Shown here: positions 54,790-63,778 of the stretch, in pieces
How the letters are laid out: the number at the start of each line of letters is the position of its first letter
Position numbering within the stretch: position 1 is the stretch's first letter
DNA from: Polycyclovorans algicola TG408
GTDB lineage: Bacteria > Pseudomonadota > Gammaproteobacteria > Nevskiales > Nevskiaceae
Direction: 5' to 3'
Length of the DNA stretch: 64,000 nt
NCBI RefSeq assembly: GCF_000711245.1
Contig: NZ_JOMH01000001.1
Coordinates: 124,001 to 188,000, forward strand
The notes under the pieces: generated by a model
What the model was told of the DNA's origin: nothing
Seen by the model: only the letters and a program-made list of their open reading frames with translations
The model's database searches: none
Program-made: the position numbers and the translations under genes

Positions 54790-55512
54790 TCAGCGCCGCT
54801 TGCGCGGCTGCGGGGGGCGCTCGACGGTGTTGACCAGGGTCGCGGCAATCTTCAAGGGACGTCCGCCCAGCGCCTGCTTGAGCGCCGCACTGAAGTGCCG
54901 CTCGTCGAGCCGCAACAATGAGACCTGCGCGAAGCCATCACCCACTTCACCCGCCCAGGTTTGCAACGGCGGCGCGTCGGGCGACTCGTCGGCGACGATG
55001 CCCAGCCGCCGCAGCGCCGGCTGGGCGGCGTGATGCGCGAGCGCCCGACTGCCATCGATCAGCGACGAAGTGGTGGCTTCCAGATCAATGTAGGTGTTGA
55101 CGTCGTGCGCCATCGCCGACTCGGCAACGTTACGCAGCAGCGGCACCTGAAGGGCGCGCTGCGCCACGGTCTGCACGCCTGCCGAGACCCGATGGGCCAG
55201 GCGCAATCCGCGCCCGCCCTCCATACCGGGGCGATGCGTCAACGCCGGACGCCCTGCCTCGGCAGCGGCCAGCATCGGCCGCAGCACACTGGCGAAGTTG
55301 GTCTGCATGCGGGTCCGCAGGTGCAGGTGCTCGCCATCGGCCTCGGGGGTGACTTCGGAATGCAGCTCGAGCTTGAACAGCGGCGTGCCGTCTGGGCCGG
55401 GAATTTCCAGGGTGACGCGCTGCTGGTCAAACGGATCGGCTGCGCCATCACCGCTGACCCCGCGCCACAGTTGCCGGACGCGTTCGCGCAAGGTCGAGCG
55501 CTTATCGGCCAC
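54790..55512 (-). CDS. Hypothetical protein in desaturase-SDR operon
   Basis: 240 residues, cytoplasmic by appearance. N-terminal LRERVRQLWRGVSGDG, a beta-rich part (RVTLEIPGPDGTPLFKLELHSEV, LHLRTRMQTNFAS), then helical AVRNVAESAMAHDVN-type and LIDGSRALAHHAAQPALRRLG segments. No family recognised. The start overlaps the SDR gene end by 11 bases and the stop is 2 bases before the DUF6279 gene, so it belongs to the four-gene unit. Confidence 0.75.
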   Translation of the reverse strand: MADKRSTLRERVRQLWRGVSGDGAADPFDQQRVTLEIPGPDGTPLFKLELHSEVTPEADGEHLHLRTRMQTNFASVLRPMLAAAEAGRPALTHRPGMEGGRGLRLAHRVSAGVQTVAQRALQVPLLRNVAESAMAHDVNTYIDLEATTSSLIDGSRALAHHAAQPALRRLGIVADESPDAPPLQTWAGEVGDGFAQVSLLRLDERHFSAALKQALGGRPLKIAATLVNTVERPPQPRKRR

Positions 55513-56335
55513 GCAGGAACCCGGCGGTGGCTTTGCGCGCCATTTTGAAATAGAGACTCGGACTGAGGCGCTTCAGGTGATAAAGGCGACGCGCGTCACT
55601 GTGGCTGATGACCATGAAGGTGTTGTGCCCCACTGCCTCGACAATGTCGCGGGCCACATCGTCAGCGGTAACGCTGGCCTTGGCCATCAGGCGGCCGACG
55701 ATGCCTTCCATCGGCACCGCAGGTGCGTCGTCGCCAGCGTGCCGCCGCGAGGTTTCCAGCAACCGGGTTTTGAAGAATGAGGGGCAGGCCACCGTTACGC
55801 CGACGCCGTGCGGGGCCATTTCGAAGCGCAGGGTCTCAGACAGTGAGATGACCGCCGCCTTGGCCGCGTTATAACTGGCCAGGGCCGGGGGGTTGGCGAT
55901 ACCGGCAAACGAGGCGACATTGACGATGTGACCGCTTTGCTGCGCGGTCATCAGCGGCGCCAGCGCCCGCACACCGCGCACGCAGCCGAGTAGGTTGATG
56001 TCGAGCACCCACTGCCACTGCGCCAGATCGGACTCGGCGACGGTGCCGGCGGTGGCAACACCAGCGTTGTTGACCAACACGTCGAGCCCACCCCAGTCCA
56101 GGGCGAGGCGTTCGGCCAGGACGGCGAAATCGGCTTCGCGGGTCACGTCCAGCGACTGCACGAAGCCGCTGCCGCCGGCCGCTTCAACCGCCTTCAGGGT
56201 GTCGGCGGCACCGTCTAGGTCTCGGTCGGTGACGGCGATCCGGGCAGACTGCGCGGCGAATGCCAGGGCAATGGCCCGGCCCAGACCGCTGCCGGCGCCG
56301 GTGATGACGACGCGTTGGGCGGCGGCAGCGGACAC
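55502..56335 (-). CDS. Classical short-chain dehydrogenase/reductase
   Basis: 277 residues. Cofactor motif VVITGAGSGLGRAIAL, NNAG in LDVLVNNAGVATAG, catalytic Ser in VNVASFAGI and Tyr/Lys in YNAAKAAV. The longer C-terminal tail (YHLKRLSPSLYFKMARKATAGFLR) is often found in SDRs acting on hydrophobic acyl substrates. It lies 5 bases after an acyl-ACP desaturase on the same strand, suggesting lipid metabolism. Confidence 0.92.
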   Translation of the reverse strand: MSAAAAQRVVITGAGSGLGRAIALAFAAQSARIAVTDRDLDGAADTLKAVEAAGGSGFVQSLDVTREADFAVLAERLALDWGGLDVLVNNAGVATAGTVAESDLAQWQWVLDINLLGCVRGVRALAPLMTAQQSGHIVNVASFAGIANPPALASYNAAKAAVISLSETLRFEMAPHGVGVTVACPSFFKTRLLETSRRHAGDDAPAVPMEGIVGRLMAKASVTADDVARDIVEAVGHNTFMVISHSDARRLYHLKRLSPSLYFKMARKATAGFLRGR

Positions 56336-56340
56336 TGCAC

Positions 56341-57324
56341 TCAGAGCCGAATCTCGCGGTCGGCGAGAAAGTCGAAACGATAGTCGCGCGGCTTGCGCTT
56401 GCGCTCGGCGTAGTCGGCCACTTTCGCAAGCCGGGCCGGTACCGCCATCAGCTTGTCCTGTGCGGCGCGACCTTCGGCGGACAAGCCTTCCATCTTGCCG
56501 ATCTCCCAGAACGCCAGCAGCTCTTCGACGATGCGGCTGTAATCACGGCCGCCGAAGATGCCAGCGCGCTCGACCACTTCGCTCATTTCATCGAAGCCGG
56601 GCATGGCATGGCCGGGCATCACGAAGTTGAGGGTGACACTGAGCAGGGAGGCCAAACCGCGGTTTGGATCGCGCTTCAGAATCTCGCCGAAGCTGGCGCG
56701 GTAGAACTCGTAATGGCGCGATTCATCGCGCGCGAGGTGGGCCAGCACGCGCTGCGCCACCGGCTCGATGCCAACGCACAGCCGGCCGGTGTTGGCATGG
56801 CTGACCTGGGTCGCCTTTTCCTGCAGCGAGGTGTAAGCGAGCAAGCGATAGGGGTCGCGGTCCCACTCGGGGTCAAAGCCGGCTTCGATGTATCGGTACT
56901 GCGCCGCTTCGAGCGCGCGCATGTCAAACAGCCGGGCATCGCGTACGTAGTCACGCAGCGCGCAGCCGTGGCGGTCTTCCTCGGCGGTCCACATGTAATT
57001 CCAGTCACGCCAAGGACTTTCGGCACCGAAATGGACGGCGATAAGTCGATGGAAATGCGGCAGGCCTTCTTCGGTCAGCAGGTTGAGGGCCAGGCCGACA
57101 CGGGCCACGTCGGGAATACCGCGCGCGGCTTCGCGCATGGATTTGATTTCGGCATCGGCGGCGGCATCCAGCGTCGCGTCGGCCGGCAACAGATCATTGG
57201 GAAACCACAGCTTGCGGCGTTCGAGGTGCAGCGCAATCTCGGCACGCACCGCGTCCTCCATGTCGACCAACACTGCCAGTTGCTCGGCAGTGCCAAAACT
57301 GAGGCCCGGGGCAGCTCCTGTCAT
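56341..57324 (-). CDS. Acyl-ACP desaturase (soluble di-iron, FA_desaturase_2)
   Basis: 327 residues. Di-iron ligands are in NLLTEEGLPHFHRL, WTAEEDRHGCALRDYV (EExxH-type) and LARDESRHYEFYR (DExxH). This is the soluble plant-type stearoyl-ACP desaturase fold, which places a double bond in acyl-ACP or acyl-CoA using O2 and ferredoxin. First gene of the four-gene unit; ATG 57324 has CGGAG upstream, preceded by an A/T-rich stretch (57350-57366) suited to a promoter. Confidence 0.93.
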   Translation of the reverse strand: MTGAAPGLSFGTAEQLAVLVDMEDAVRAEIALHLERRKLWFPNDLLPADATLDAAADAEIKSMREAARGIPDVARVGLALNLLTEEGLPHFHRLIAVHFGAESPWRDWNYMWTAEEDRHGCALRDYVRDARLFDMRALEAAQYRYIEAGFDPEWDRDPYRLLAYTSLQEKATQVSHANTGRLCVGIEPVAQRVLAHLARDESRHYEFYRASFGEILKRDPNRGLASLLSVTLNFVMPGHAMPGFDEMSEVVERAGIFGGRDYSRIVEELLAFWEIGKMEGLSAEGRAAQDKLMAVPARLAKVADYAERKRKPRDYRFDFLADREIRL

Positions 57325-57400
57325 GGTTGAAGTTCTCCGTACGAAGCATCGTAAACATTATTTATTACGCAGCGCAGTCACTGAGCGATGCGCAGGCCGT

Positions 57401-57949
57401 TCACATTTGGTTGCGAATCAGCCCTAAAAATTCAGCACGGGTGCGAGGGTCTTCGCGAAACGCCCCCAGCATCATCGAGGTGATCATCTGGCTGTGCTGC
57501 TTCTCGATGCCGCGCATCATCGCGCACAGGTGTTTGGCCTCGATCACCACCGCCACGCCGCGCGCCTGGGTCACGCCCTGAACACATTCCCCAATCTGTT
57601 GGGTCAATTGTTCCTGAATCTGCAGCCGCCGGCTGAACATGTCGACGATGCGCGGGATTTTCGACAGGCCAATGACCTTGCCCGCGGGGATATAAGCGAC
57701 GTGGGCGCGGCCAAAGAACGGCAGGATGTGGTGTTCACACATCGAATAAAACTCGATGTCACGAACAATCACCATCTCCTGGTTATCGGTCTCGAAGATG
57801 GCACCGTTGACGATTTCGTCAATCGATTGTGAATACCCTCGCGTGAGAAAGGTCATCGCCTTGGCCGCCCGATGGGGCGTGTTGAGCAGGCCTTCACGTT
57901 GCGGGTCCTCACCTACTGCGCTGAGGATCGCTCTAAACTGGTCTTCCAT
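57401..57949 (-). CDS. folE: GTP cyclohydrolase I
   Basis: 182 residues. Catalyses GTP to dihydroneopterin triphosphate, the first step of folate/pterin synthesis. Zinc ligands are in [20 protein letters not shown] (Cys, His) and KHLCAMMRG (Cys). Length is short, as in many FolE proteins beginning near [12 protein letters not shown]. Divergent from the ParB-like gene, 27 bases apart. Confidence 0.97.
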   Translation of the reverse strand: MEDQFRAILSAVGEDPQREGLLNTPHRAAKAMTFLTRGYSQSIDEIVNGAIFETDNQEMVIVRDIEFYSMCEHHILPFFGRAHVAYIPAGKVIGLSKIPRIVDMFSRRLQIQEQLTQQIGECVQGVTQARGVAVVIEAKHLCAMMRGIEKQHSQMITSMMLGAFREDPRTRAEFLGLIRNQM

Positions 57950-57976
57950 TGGATTCGTCAGGTGTAAAAGCCGGTC

Positions 57977-58819
57977 GTGGCTATTGTTTCACACTTGCCC
58001 TCACCGACCGCCACAGTGCGGTCGCCTTTCGTTCCGCGCGCGATTGCCATCGAGCTGATCCGCCCTGGGGCGCATCAGGCGCGCCGCCGTTTCAACGACG
58101 AAGCGCTGGATGAACTGGCGCGCAGCATTCGCGAGTCCGGGGTGATTCAGCCGGTCGTGGTGCGCAGCCTCGGTGACCGCTATGAGCTGCTGGCCGGTGA
58201 ACGCCGCTGGCGCGCCGCGCAACGCGCCGGTCTGGCCACGCTTCCGGCGCTGGTGCGCGACGACCTCAGCGACGAAGAGGCCTTCGTCGTCGGGCTGATC
58301 GAAAATTTGCAGCGCGAGTCGCTCTCACCCATCGACACCGCACTGGGCCTGAAAAGACTGGCCGAGCTGCACCACCTCACCCACGGTGCGCTCGGTCAGC
58401 GCATCGGCAAATCACGGGCCTACGTCACCCATTTCTTGCGGCTGCTGAACCTGCACGCGCAGGTGCAGGACGCGGTCGACGCCGGGCTGATCTCGATGGG
58501 CCACGCCAAGGTTCTGGGCGGACTGCCGCTGGGGGAGCAGCCGACGTGGCTGGCGCGCGCACAGCAAGCCGACTGGTCGGTGCGCGCGCTTGAACGGCAA
58601 TTACAAAAGGGTGAGGGCCACGTCTTGCAAACCGCCCCCGAGCGAGGCGCCAAGTCGGCCGACTGGCTGCGCCTCGAGCGCGAAATCGCCGATGCCGTGG
58701 GCGCTAACGTGTCGCTGGCGGCCGACGCACAGGGCCGCGGCACTTTGACCATCGGCTTTCATTCGCTGGACGCGCTGGACGGGGTGTTGGCCAAACTGGG
58801 GCTGTCGAATGACCGCTGA
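57977..58819 (+). CDS. ParB-family partition-like protein, orphan
   Basis: 280 residues from GTG 57977. The N-terminal ParB/Srx CTPase domain is VIQPVVVRS...[17 protein letters not shown] (GERR motif), with the second box [20 protein letters not shown] helix-turn-helix ([20 protein letters not shown]) and a C-terminal domain follow. Chromosomal ParB normally sits beside parA and rsmG-mnmG; here it is alone, next to folE. It may be a second ParB, a nucleoid-occlusion-like factor or a plasmid-derived relic. A TGTTTCAC half of a parS site lies at 57985-57992, which could be chance. Confidence 0.87.
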   Translation: MAIVSHLPSPTATVRSPFVPRAIAIELIRPGAHQARRRFNDEALDELARSIRESGVIQPVVVRSLGDRYELLAGERRWRAAQRAGLATLPALVRDDLSDEEAFVVGLIENLQRESLSPIDTALGLKRLAELHHLTHGALGQRIGKSRAYVTHFLRLLNLHAQVQDAVDAGLISMGHAKVLGGLPLGEQPTWLARAQQADWSVRALERQLQKGEGHVLQTAPERGAKSADWLRLEREIADAVGANVSLAADAQGRGTLTIGFHSLDALDGVLAKLGLSNDR

Positions 58820-58964
58820 GGCGCGACGGCGAGTTATCCCCGCGCCCTCGGGAAAAGCCTGTGGATAACCGCCGACCAACGGTCATGACCCCACCACTGG
58901 ATGGGGTCGGGGCACGGACTGCTGATTTTGTAACCAGACCGTCATCGAGCCGTCATCAACCTCG

Positions 58965-59699
58965 ATGGCACTGACCGAAGCGGCCGGCTACCAATTGGAA
59001 ACCCGCATCAGCAGCCGGGCGCGGCGGCTGCGTATCGAAGTGCGCGGCCCCGAAACCGTGCGCCTGGTGCTGCCGCGACGCTGCTCAATGCACCAGGCTG
59101 AGGCCTTCCTTGCACAGCATCGAGACTGGATCGAGCGCCAGCGACAACGGCTGCAGGCACGACCGCAGGCGCCGCTGAGCGCGACCCTACCCTGGGACGG
59201 CCATGCGCCCCTGCCGCTGCACGGCCAGTTGTTGCCGGTGCGGCATACCGCCCATCGATTCAAACGCCCGGCCATGCGGCTTGAATACGGTCAATGGATC
59301 TGCCTGAGCCATCCCGGCCAGCCGCTTGATCAGGCCGGGCTGACGAGGCTCGCACGGACCACGCTGGCCGCCGAGGCCGGCCGCTCGGCGGCTCGCATGC
59401 TGGCGGCGCTGAGCGCTGAAACCGGGCTACAGCCCATCGGGCTGCGCATCAGCGACACGCGCGCGCAATGGGGCAGCTGCTCAGCACACGGCGTGGTCCA
59501 GCTCTGCTGGCGACTGGTGTGTGCGCCGCCCGAGGTGATGCGCTACGTCGTTATTCACGAGCTCTGCCACCTGCGCCACCGCAATCACAGCCCGCGCTTC
59601 TGGGCGCTGGTGGCGAGCTTCTGCCCCGACTACGCCACTCATCGCGCATGGCTGCGGCGCGAGGGGCCGGCGCTGATGCGACTGCTGCCGCTGCCATGA
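58965..59699 (+). CDS. YgjP/DUF45-type metallopeptidase (M48-like)
   Basis: 244 residues with zinc motif HELCHLRHRNHSPRFW (HExxH plus downstream His) and the family segment DTRAQWGSCSAHGVVQLCWRLV (RWGSC-like). N-terminal beta domain RARRLRIEVRGPETVRLVLP. YgjP-type proteins are putative cytoplasmic zinc peptidases with no known substrate. Preceded by 145 bases with no evident gene. Confidence 0.9.
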   Translation: MALTEAAGYQLETRISSRARRLRIEVRGPETVRLVLPRRCSMHQAEAFLAQHRDWIERQRQRLQARPQAPLSATLPWDGHAPLPLHGQLLPVRHTAHRFKRPAMRLEYGQWICLSHPGQPLDQAGLTRLARTTLAAEAGRSAARMLAALSAETGLQPIGLRISDTRAQWGSCSAHGVVQLCWRLVCAPPEVMRYVVIHELCHLRHRNHSPRFWALVASFCPDYATHRAWLRREGPALMRLLPLP

Positions 59700-59829
59700 T
59701 CCGCGACATCGCGCAGGGCATACTCGGCGCAGAGCAGACTCCGAACTGCCTTCAAGTTCCCCGTGCCACGGCGGTACCCCCTTGCTGCCCATCGCGACGA
59801 AGGGCGTCGCCACTGACTGATCCGACACC

Positions 59830-60717
59830 ATGAAACTGGGCAAACTGAGCCGTTCCAGCGGCCGCAAGACCGAAGCCGGCGCCGCCAGCGAGTCCGGCAC
59901 GCCGCCGCGTGTCGAACTGACCATCGAGGAGTTGGCCAAGGCCTCTCACAGCACGGCCCGCAACATCCGCGCTTATCAAGATCGCGGCCTCATACCGCCG
60001 CCCGAGCGCCGCGGCCGCACCGGCATTTACGGCGCCGAGCACCTGTCGCGACTGCGCATCATCAACCAGATGCTGACGCGCGGCTTCACCCTGGCAAGCA
60101 TTGGCGAACTGCTGTCGGCCTGGGAGTCGGGGCAGGACATCAGCGCCCTGCTGGGCCTGGAAGCGGCAGTGTCCAGCCCCTGGACCAACGAGACCCCCAA
60201 GCAATACAGCTTTGTGGAATTGGCACGCCTCTTCGGCGGTCAGTTTGATCCGCGCTGGCTGGTCAAGGCCCATGAGCTGGGCGTGCTCAAGCCACACGGC
60301 ATGGGCTTTGTGGCGCCCAGCCCAAGGATGATTCAGGCTGGCGCCGAACTGGTGAAGGCCGGCATTCCGCTGGACGAAATGCTCGATGTGGTCAAACAGC
60401 TCCGTGCCAACGTCGAGCACGCCGCCGAAGAAATGGTTCACCTCGTCGAACGTCACGTCTTCGACCGTTTCGGCACCCCACTGCCGCCGCGCGAAGAAGC
60501 GCCGCAGCTCGGCGAACTGATCTGGCGCCTGCGGCCCCTGGTCGAGATGGCGGTGCAGGCCGAAGTGTCACGCGCCATGGAAATCTCGGCGACACGGCAT
60601 CTGGGCAACCGGCTGGCACACGTGCTCGATGAGCTGGCCCGGCGCAAGGTCGACACCCCGGCCACGGCCGAAACGCCCAAGCCGAAAAAAAGAACGCCCA
60701 AAACCCGGAAGAAGTAG
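59830..60717 (+). CDS. MerR-family transcriptional regulator
   Basis: 295 residues. After a 30-residue polar leader comes a MerR helix-turn-helix (LTIEELAKASHSTARNIRAYQDRGLIPPPERRGRTGIY) and a long helical effector domain. The tail is lysine-rich (PKPKKRTPKTRKK). No metal-binding cysteines. The neighbouring convergent SDR and lipid genes suggest control of lipid metabolism, but this is inference. Confidence 0.9.
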   Translation: MKLGKLSRSSGRKTEAGAASESGTPPRVELTIEELAKASHSTARNIRAYQDRGLIPPPERRGRTGIYGAEHLSRLRIINQMLTRGFTLASIGELLSAWESGQDISALLGLEAAVSSPWTNETPKQYSFVELARLFGGQFDPRWLVKAHELGVLKPHGMGFVAPSPRMIQAGAELVKAGIPLDEMLDVVKQLRANVEHAAEEMVHLVERHVFDRFGTPLPPREEAPQLGELIWRLRPLVEMAVQAEVSRAMEISATRHLGNRLAHVLDELARRKVDTPATAETPKPKKRTPKTRKK

Positions 60718-60731
60718 GCGGCAATCCCGGT

Positions 60732-61577
60732 TCAGCCGGTTTTACGGCCCTGCCACTTCATGCCAAAACTCACCAGACGCTGATAGCCCTCGGGCATCAA
60801 CCGCACCATCAGGTCGACGACTTTGGCGTCAGGCCCGATCAGGACCCGCCGCCGATTGGACCGCACCGCACCGAGAATGACCTTGGCCGCCGTGTCCGGC
60901 GTGGTGATGAACAGCTTCTCGAAATTCTTCTTGCCGGCCTTTTCATCGAAGCCCATCACCGGCTCCATATTCGACGAGAAGCGCGCCGAGCGGACGATGT
61001 TGGTTTTGATGCCGCCAGGGTGCACGGTCGTCGCCGACACCGGCGCACCGGCAATTTCCAGCTCCTGACGCAGCGCTTCGGTAAAGCCGCGCACCGCAAA
61101 CTTCGAGGCGTTGTAAGCCGACTGCGAGGGAATGCCCGCAATGCCGAAAATGCTCGAAATATTGATGATGTGCCCGTCACCCGAGGCATTCAGGTGCGGC
61201 AAAAACGCTTGGGTGCCGTACACCACGCCCCAGAAATTGATGTCCATGATCCACTTCAGATCGGCCTCGGACATGCCGTCAACCGGCGCGCCCAGCGCCA
61301 CGCCCGCATTGTTGAAGATCAGATTGATCTGCTCGTGCACGTCCGCCGTCTTCTCGGCCCAGCCGTACACGGCGTCCCGGTCAGACACATCAAGTTGCTG
61401 CGCGGTCACGGCCACGCCCTTGGCGCGCGCCTGCTCGGCCGTTTCCTGCAGCCCGGCGTCATTGATGTCGGACAGCGCCAACGCGCAACCCGCATCGGCC
61501 AACTGCAGCGCCAGCGCCCGCCCGATGCCCGAGCTGGCACCGGTAATCGCCGCCACCTTGCCCTTGAAAGTCTTCAT
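60732..61577 (-). CDS. Short-chain dehydrogenase/reductase
   Basis: 281 residues. AAITGASSGIGRALAL cofactor motif, NNAG in LIFNNAGVALG, Ser in NISSIFGIAG and YNASK active site. Start ATG 61577 (GGGGA six bases away) is preferred over ATG 61583. The C-terminal RVLIGPDAKVVDLMVRLMPEGYQRLV resembles SDRs encoded beside lipid and acyl-CoA genes in lipid-degrading proteobacteria. Convergent with the MerR gene, 14 bases apart. Confidence 0.92.
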   Translation of the reverse strand: MKTFKGKVAAITGASSGIGRALALQLADAGCALALSDINDAGLQETAEQARAKGVAVTAQQLDVSDRDAVYGWAEKTADVHEQINLIFNNAGVALGAPVDGMSEADLKWIMDINFWGVVYGTQAFLPHLNASGDGHIINISSIFGIAGIPSQSAYNASKFAVRGFTEALRQELEIAGAPVSATTVHPGGIKTNIVRSARFSSNMEPVMGFDEKAGKKNFEKLFITTPDTAAKVILGAVRSNRRRVLIGPDAKVVDLMVRLMPEGYQRLVSFGMKWQGRKTG

Positions 61578-61707
61578 CCACATTCCCCGTGATCACCGGC
61601 CCGAAAGCTCCGAAGCACAGCACTGTAGGGCCTGCACCCGGCGGAGCATTGGCCGTCGCGCCAGCGCTCACCGAAGCGCGGCGACTGTGTACCATCTCGC
61701 CCGTGCT

Positions 61708-61784
61708 GGGCCTTTAGCTCAATTGGTTAGAGCAGAGGACTCATAATCCTTTGGTTGTCGGTTCAAGTCCGACAGGGCCCACCA
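61708..61784 (+). tRNA. tRNA with CAT anticodon, probably tRNA-Ile2 (lysidine type)
   Basis: 77 bases including encoded CCA. Acceptor GGGCCTT pairs with AGGGCCC (one T-G wobble); D-stem GCTC/GAGC; anticodon loop CTCATAA; T-stem GTCGG/CCGAC with TTCAAGT. The TTAGCTCA and GACTCATAATC context and TTCAAGTCC arm resemble E. coli ileX (AUA-decoding after C34 becomes lysidine) more than elongator tRNA-Met. Met remains possible. Confidence 0.93.
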
Positions 61785-61870
61785 AACTTCATCGCGCCAG
61801 AGTGTTGTGTTGAGACACATGGTTTGACACGCAACGGCTCGGGCCACAATGGCTCGCTAACCAGCACCAC

Positions 61871-61900
61871 AAAAAAAGGCCGCCTGAAATGGGCGGCCTT
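61871..61900 (-). terminator. Rho-independent terminator of the DUF1302 gene
   Basis: Minus strand: stem AAGGCCGCC / GGCGGCCTT with a seven-base loop, followed by a run of seven T. It lies 19 bases after the DUF1302 gene stop. Confidence 0.92.
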
Positions 61901-61919
61901 GATGTGAAGCACGGTCAAC

Positions 61920-63731
61920 TCAGAAGGCGTAACGAATCGCGGCCTGAGCAAAGTCACGGTCGCGCAACTGGTTCTGCTGGCCGCCACCGGTGAACACGGT
62001 GTAGCCGAGATCGAGCTGCCATTGACCGAGGTATTCAAACGCCACAGCGGCCTGGACTTGCTTACGGCCTTCAACATAGTTGCCCAACGGCGATGGGGTG
62101 ATGCCGTTGACGTCGTGGTCGAAGCGCAGCGACGGACGCATGGCGAAGCGCCCGAATACGTTGCTGTAATTGGCCTGCAACGCGATGCGGTAGCCCCACG
62201 AACTGGTCGATGCGAACTGGCCCTGCTCTGCCGGCAGCCCCTGACTGGCAGCGACGGTGGCATTGCCCGGCAGCGGCGTGCCCGGTGCCTCGTAACGCAG
62301 CTCGGCATTTTCGGGCAGGCCGTGGGCGATGGTGGCGCCGACCTCGGTAACCAACAGCACACTGTCGGCGCCCGGCATCAAGCCGGGTGGAAACTGTTTC
62401 AGCGCAGAGGCGTTGAAATTGCTCACGTCGTGACGCCGCCAGCCGCGAATGTACTGATTGCCCAACGAGGTCGGGAACGGCACATTACCGCCCGGCGTGA
62501 TCTGGTTCGGGGCACCCAGACCGGAGAGCAGCAACTCAACGTCGTCAAGCTGCAGCGGCTGGTCCACCTTCATGCTGTATTCGCCCTGCACCGCGCTGCC
62601 GAACGGGCCGGGCAATGAGAACGAGGCACCGTACATCTGGATGTCTTCGGGGTACTCGATAATGTAAGCCGAAGACTGGGTGCCGGCGGTGCCATCCGTG
62701 CGCGAAATGGCCGAAATCAGCGGCAGACGGCTGTGATAGTTGGTGGCGTACACGCCCAAGGAGGTGCCACCCAAGGCGTCGGTGTAGTAGTGCATGGCGC
62801 CGCCGTACTGGCCGCTGTCCGAAGGCTCGCGATCGGCTGAACGCGGAATCGAACTGCCAAACGGCACGCAGTTGGCGCCTGCTGCCGGCGGGGCATCACA
62901 GCCTGTCAGTGCCGGTGAATTCTCGGTCACCCGGCCAAAACCGATGTTGGCGCGGGTGCCGCCTTCGCCGACAAAATCATTGGTCGAGAAAAAGGTGCCC
63001 GACGCGAACGGCACGGTTTTTTCCCATTCCAGTTGGTAGAAGCCCTCGACCCGGATGCTTTGCGTCAGGTCCATCGACACCCACACCTTGTTGGCCGGAA
63101 TGAACACTTCCTCCAGGTCGGCACCCGGCACGCCGGCGCGGTTGGCGTTGGCGGCCAGAATGGCGTTAAGGCCGTTCTGGATAAAGGTGGATTCACCCCA
63201 GTTGATGACCTGCCGGCCGAGACGCCACGCCAACGGCCGGCCGAACACGTCGAACCCGGAGCTGAGGTGCAGGTCGAGCAACTCGGCGTACCGGCCAACT
63301 GAACCGCGCACGTCAGCCTCTTTACGGTCCAGTTCGGCGAGGCTGGCCTCGCGGCCGGGCCCGTAGTCGGACCTGCGGAAATTTTCGCCCTGCAGGTTCA
63401 CCAGATCGGCGCCAAAGCCGCCGCGGGCAAACAGCGTGAAGGCGCCGTAGTCCATCGTCAGGTTGGTGAGTAATTTGACCGGTGCCGAGACCAGGTCACC
63501 CGCGCTGTCGAACTCTTTGTTGGCGTCATCGGAGTTGGTCGAAAACGCGGTCCCGCCGTTGGCAATGGCCAACAGATTCGACTGCGGGCCTTGTGTGCGG
63601 ACTGCGACGCCCGCCGAGATGCGGTTGTCGATCGAACCGCGGACCTCGCCCCACTCGAAACTGGTCGCCATTGCGGCGGGTGACGCGGCCGCAAACGTCG
63701 CTGCTGCCGCACAAGCAATCACTGATTTCAT
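61920..63731 (-). CDS. DUF1302 family outer-membrane protein
   Basis: 603 residues from ATG 63731 (GAGGA site). Signal peptide MKSVIACAAAATFAAASPAAMA, then SFEWGEVRGSIDNRISAGVAVRTQGP, characteristic of DUF1302. Many Tyr/Phe-alternating strands follow, ending in FAQAAIRYAF with a terminal Phe, a beta-barrel export signal. DUF1302 proteins accompany lipid, steroid or hydrocarbon utilisation genes and may be uptake porins. It follows a VolA-type lipase gene by 47 bases, likely the same operon. Confidence 0.92.
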   Translation of the reverse strand: MKSVIACAAAATFAAASPAAMATSFEWGEVRGSIDNRISAGVAVRTQGPQSNLLAIANGGTAFSTNSDDANKEFDSAGDLVSAPVKLLTNLTMDYGAFTLFARGGFGADLVNLQGENFRRSDYGPGREASLAELDRKEADVRGSVGRYAELLDLHLSSGFDVFGRPLAWRLGRQVINWGESTFIQNGLNAILAANANRAGVPGADLEEVFIPANKVWVSMDLTQSIRVEGFYQLEWEKTVPFASGTFFSTNDFVGEGGTRANIGFGRVTENSPALTGCDAPPAAGANCVPFGSSIPRSADREPSDSGQYGGAMHYYTDALGGTSLGVYATNYHSRLPLISAISRTDGTAGTQSSAYIIEYPEDIQMYGASFSLPGPFGSAVQGEYSMKVDQPLQLDDVELLLSGLGAPNQITPGGNVPFPTSLGNQYIRGWRRHDVSNFNASALKQFPPGLMPGADSVLLVTEVGATIAHGLPENAELRYEAPGTPLPGNATVAASQGLPAEQGQFASTSSWGYRIALQANYSNVFGRFAMRPSLRFDHDVNGITPSPLGNYVEGRKQVQAAVAFEYLGQWQLDLGYTVFTGGGQQNQLRDRDFAQAAIRYAF

Positions 63732-63778
63732 GATCCGATCCTCGAGAGTGGGGGCGTGCTGTGCATTGGGATGGAGGC

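Noticed and set aside
57985-57992. TGTTTCAC, half of a parS site
   Set aside because: Only one arm is present; an 8-mer is expected about twice by chance in 64 kb on two strands.
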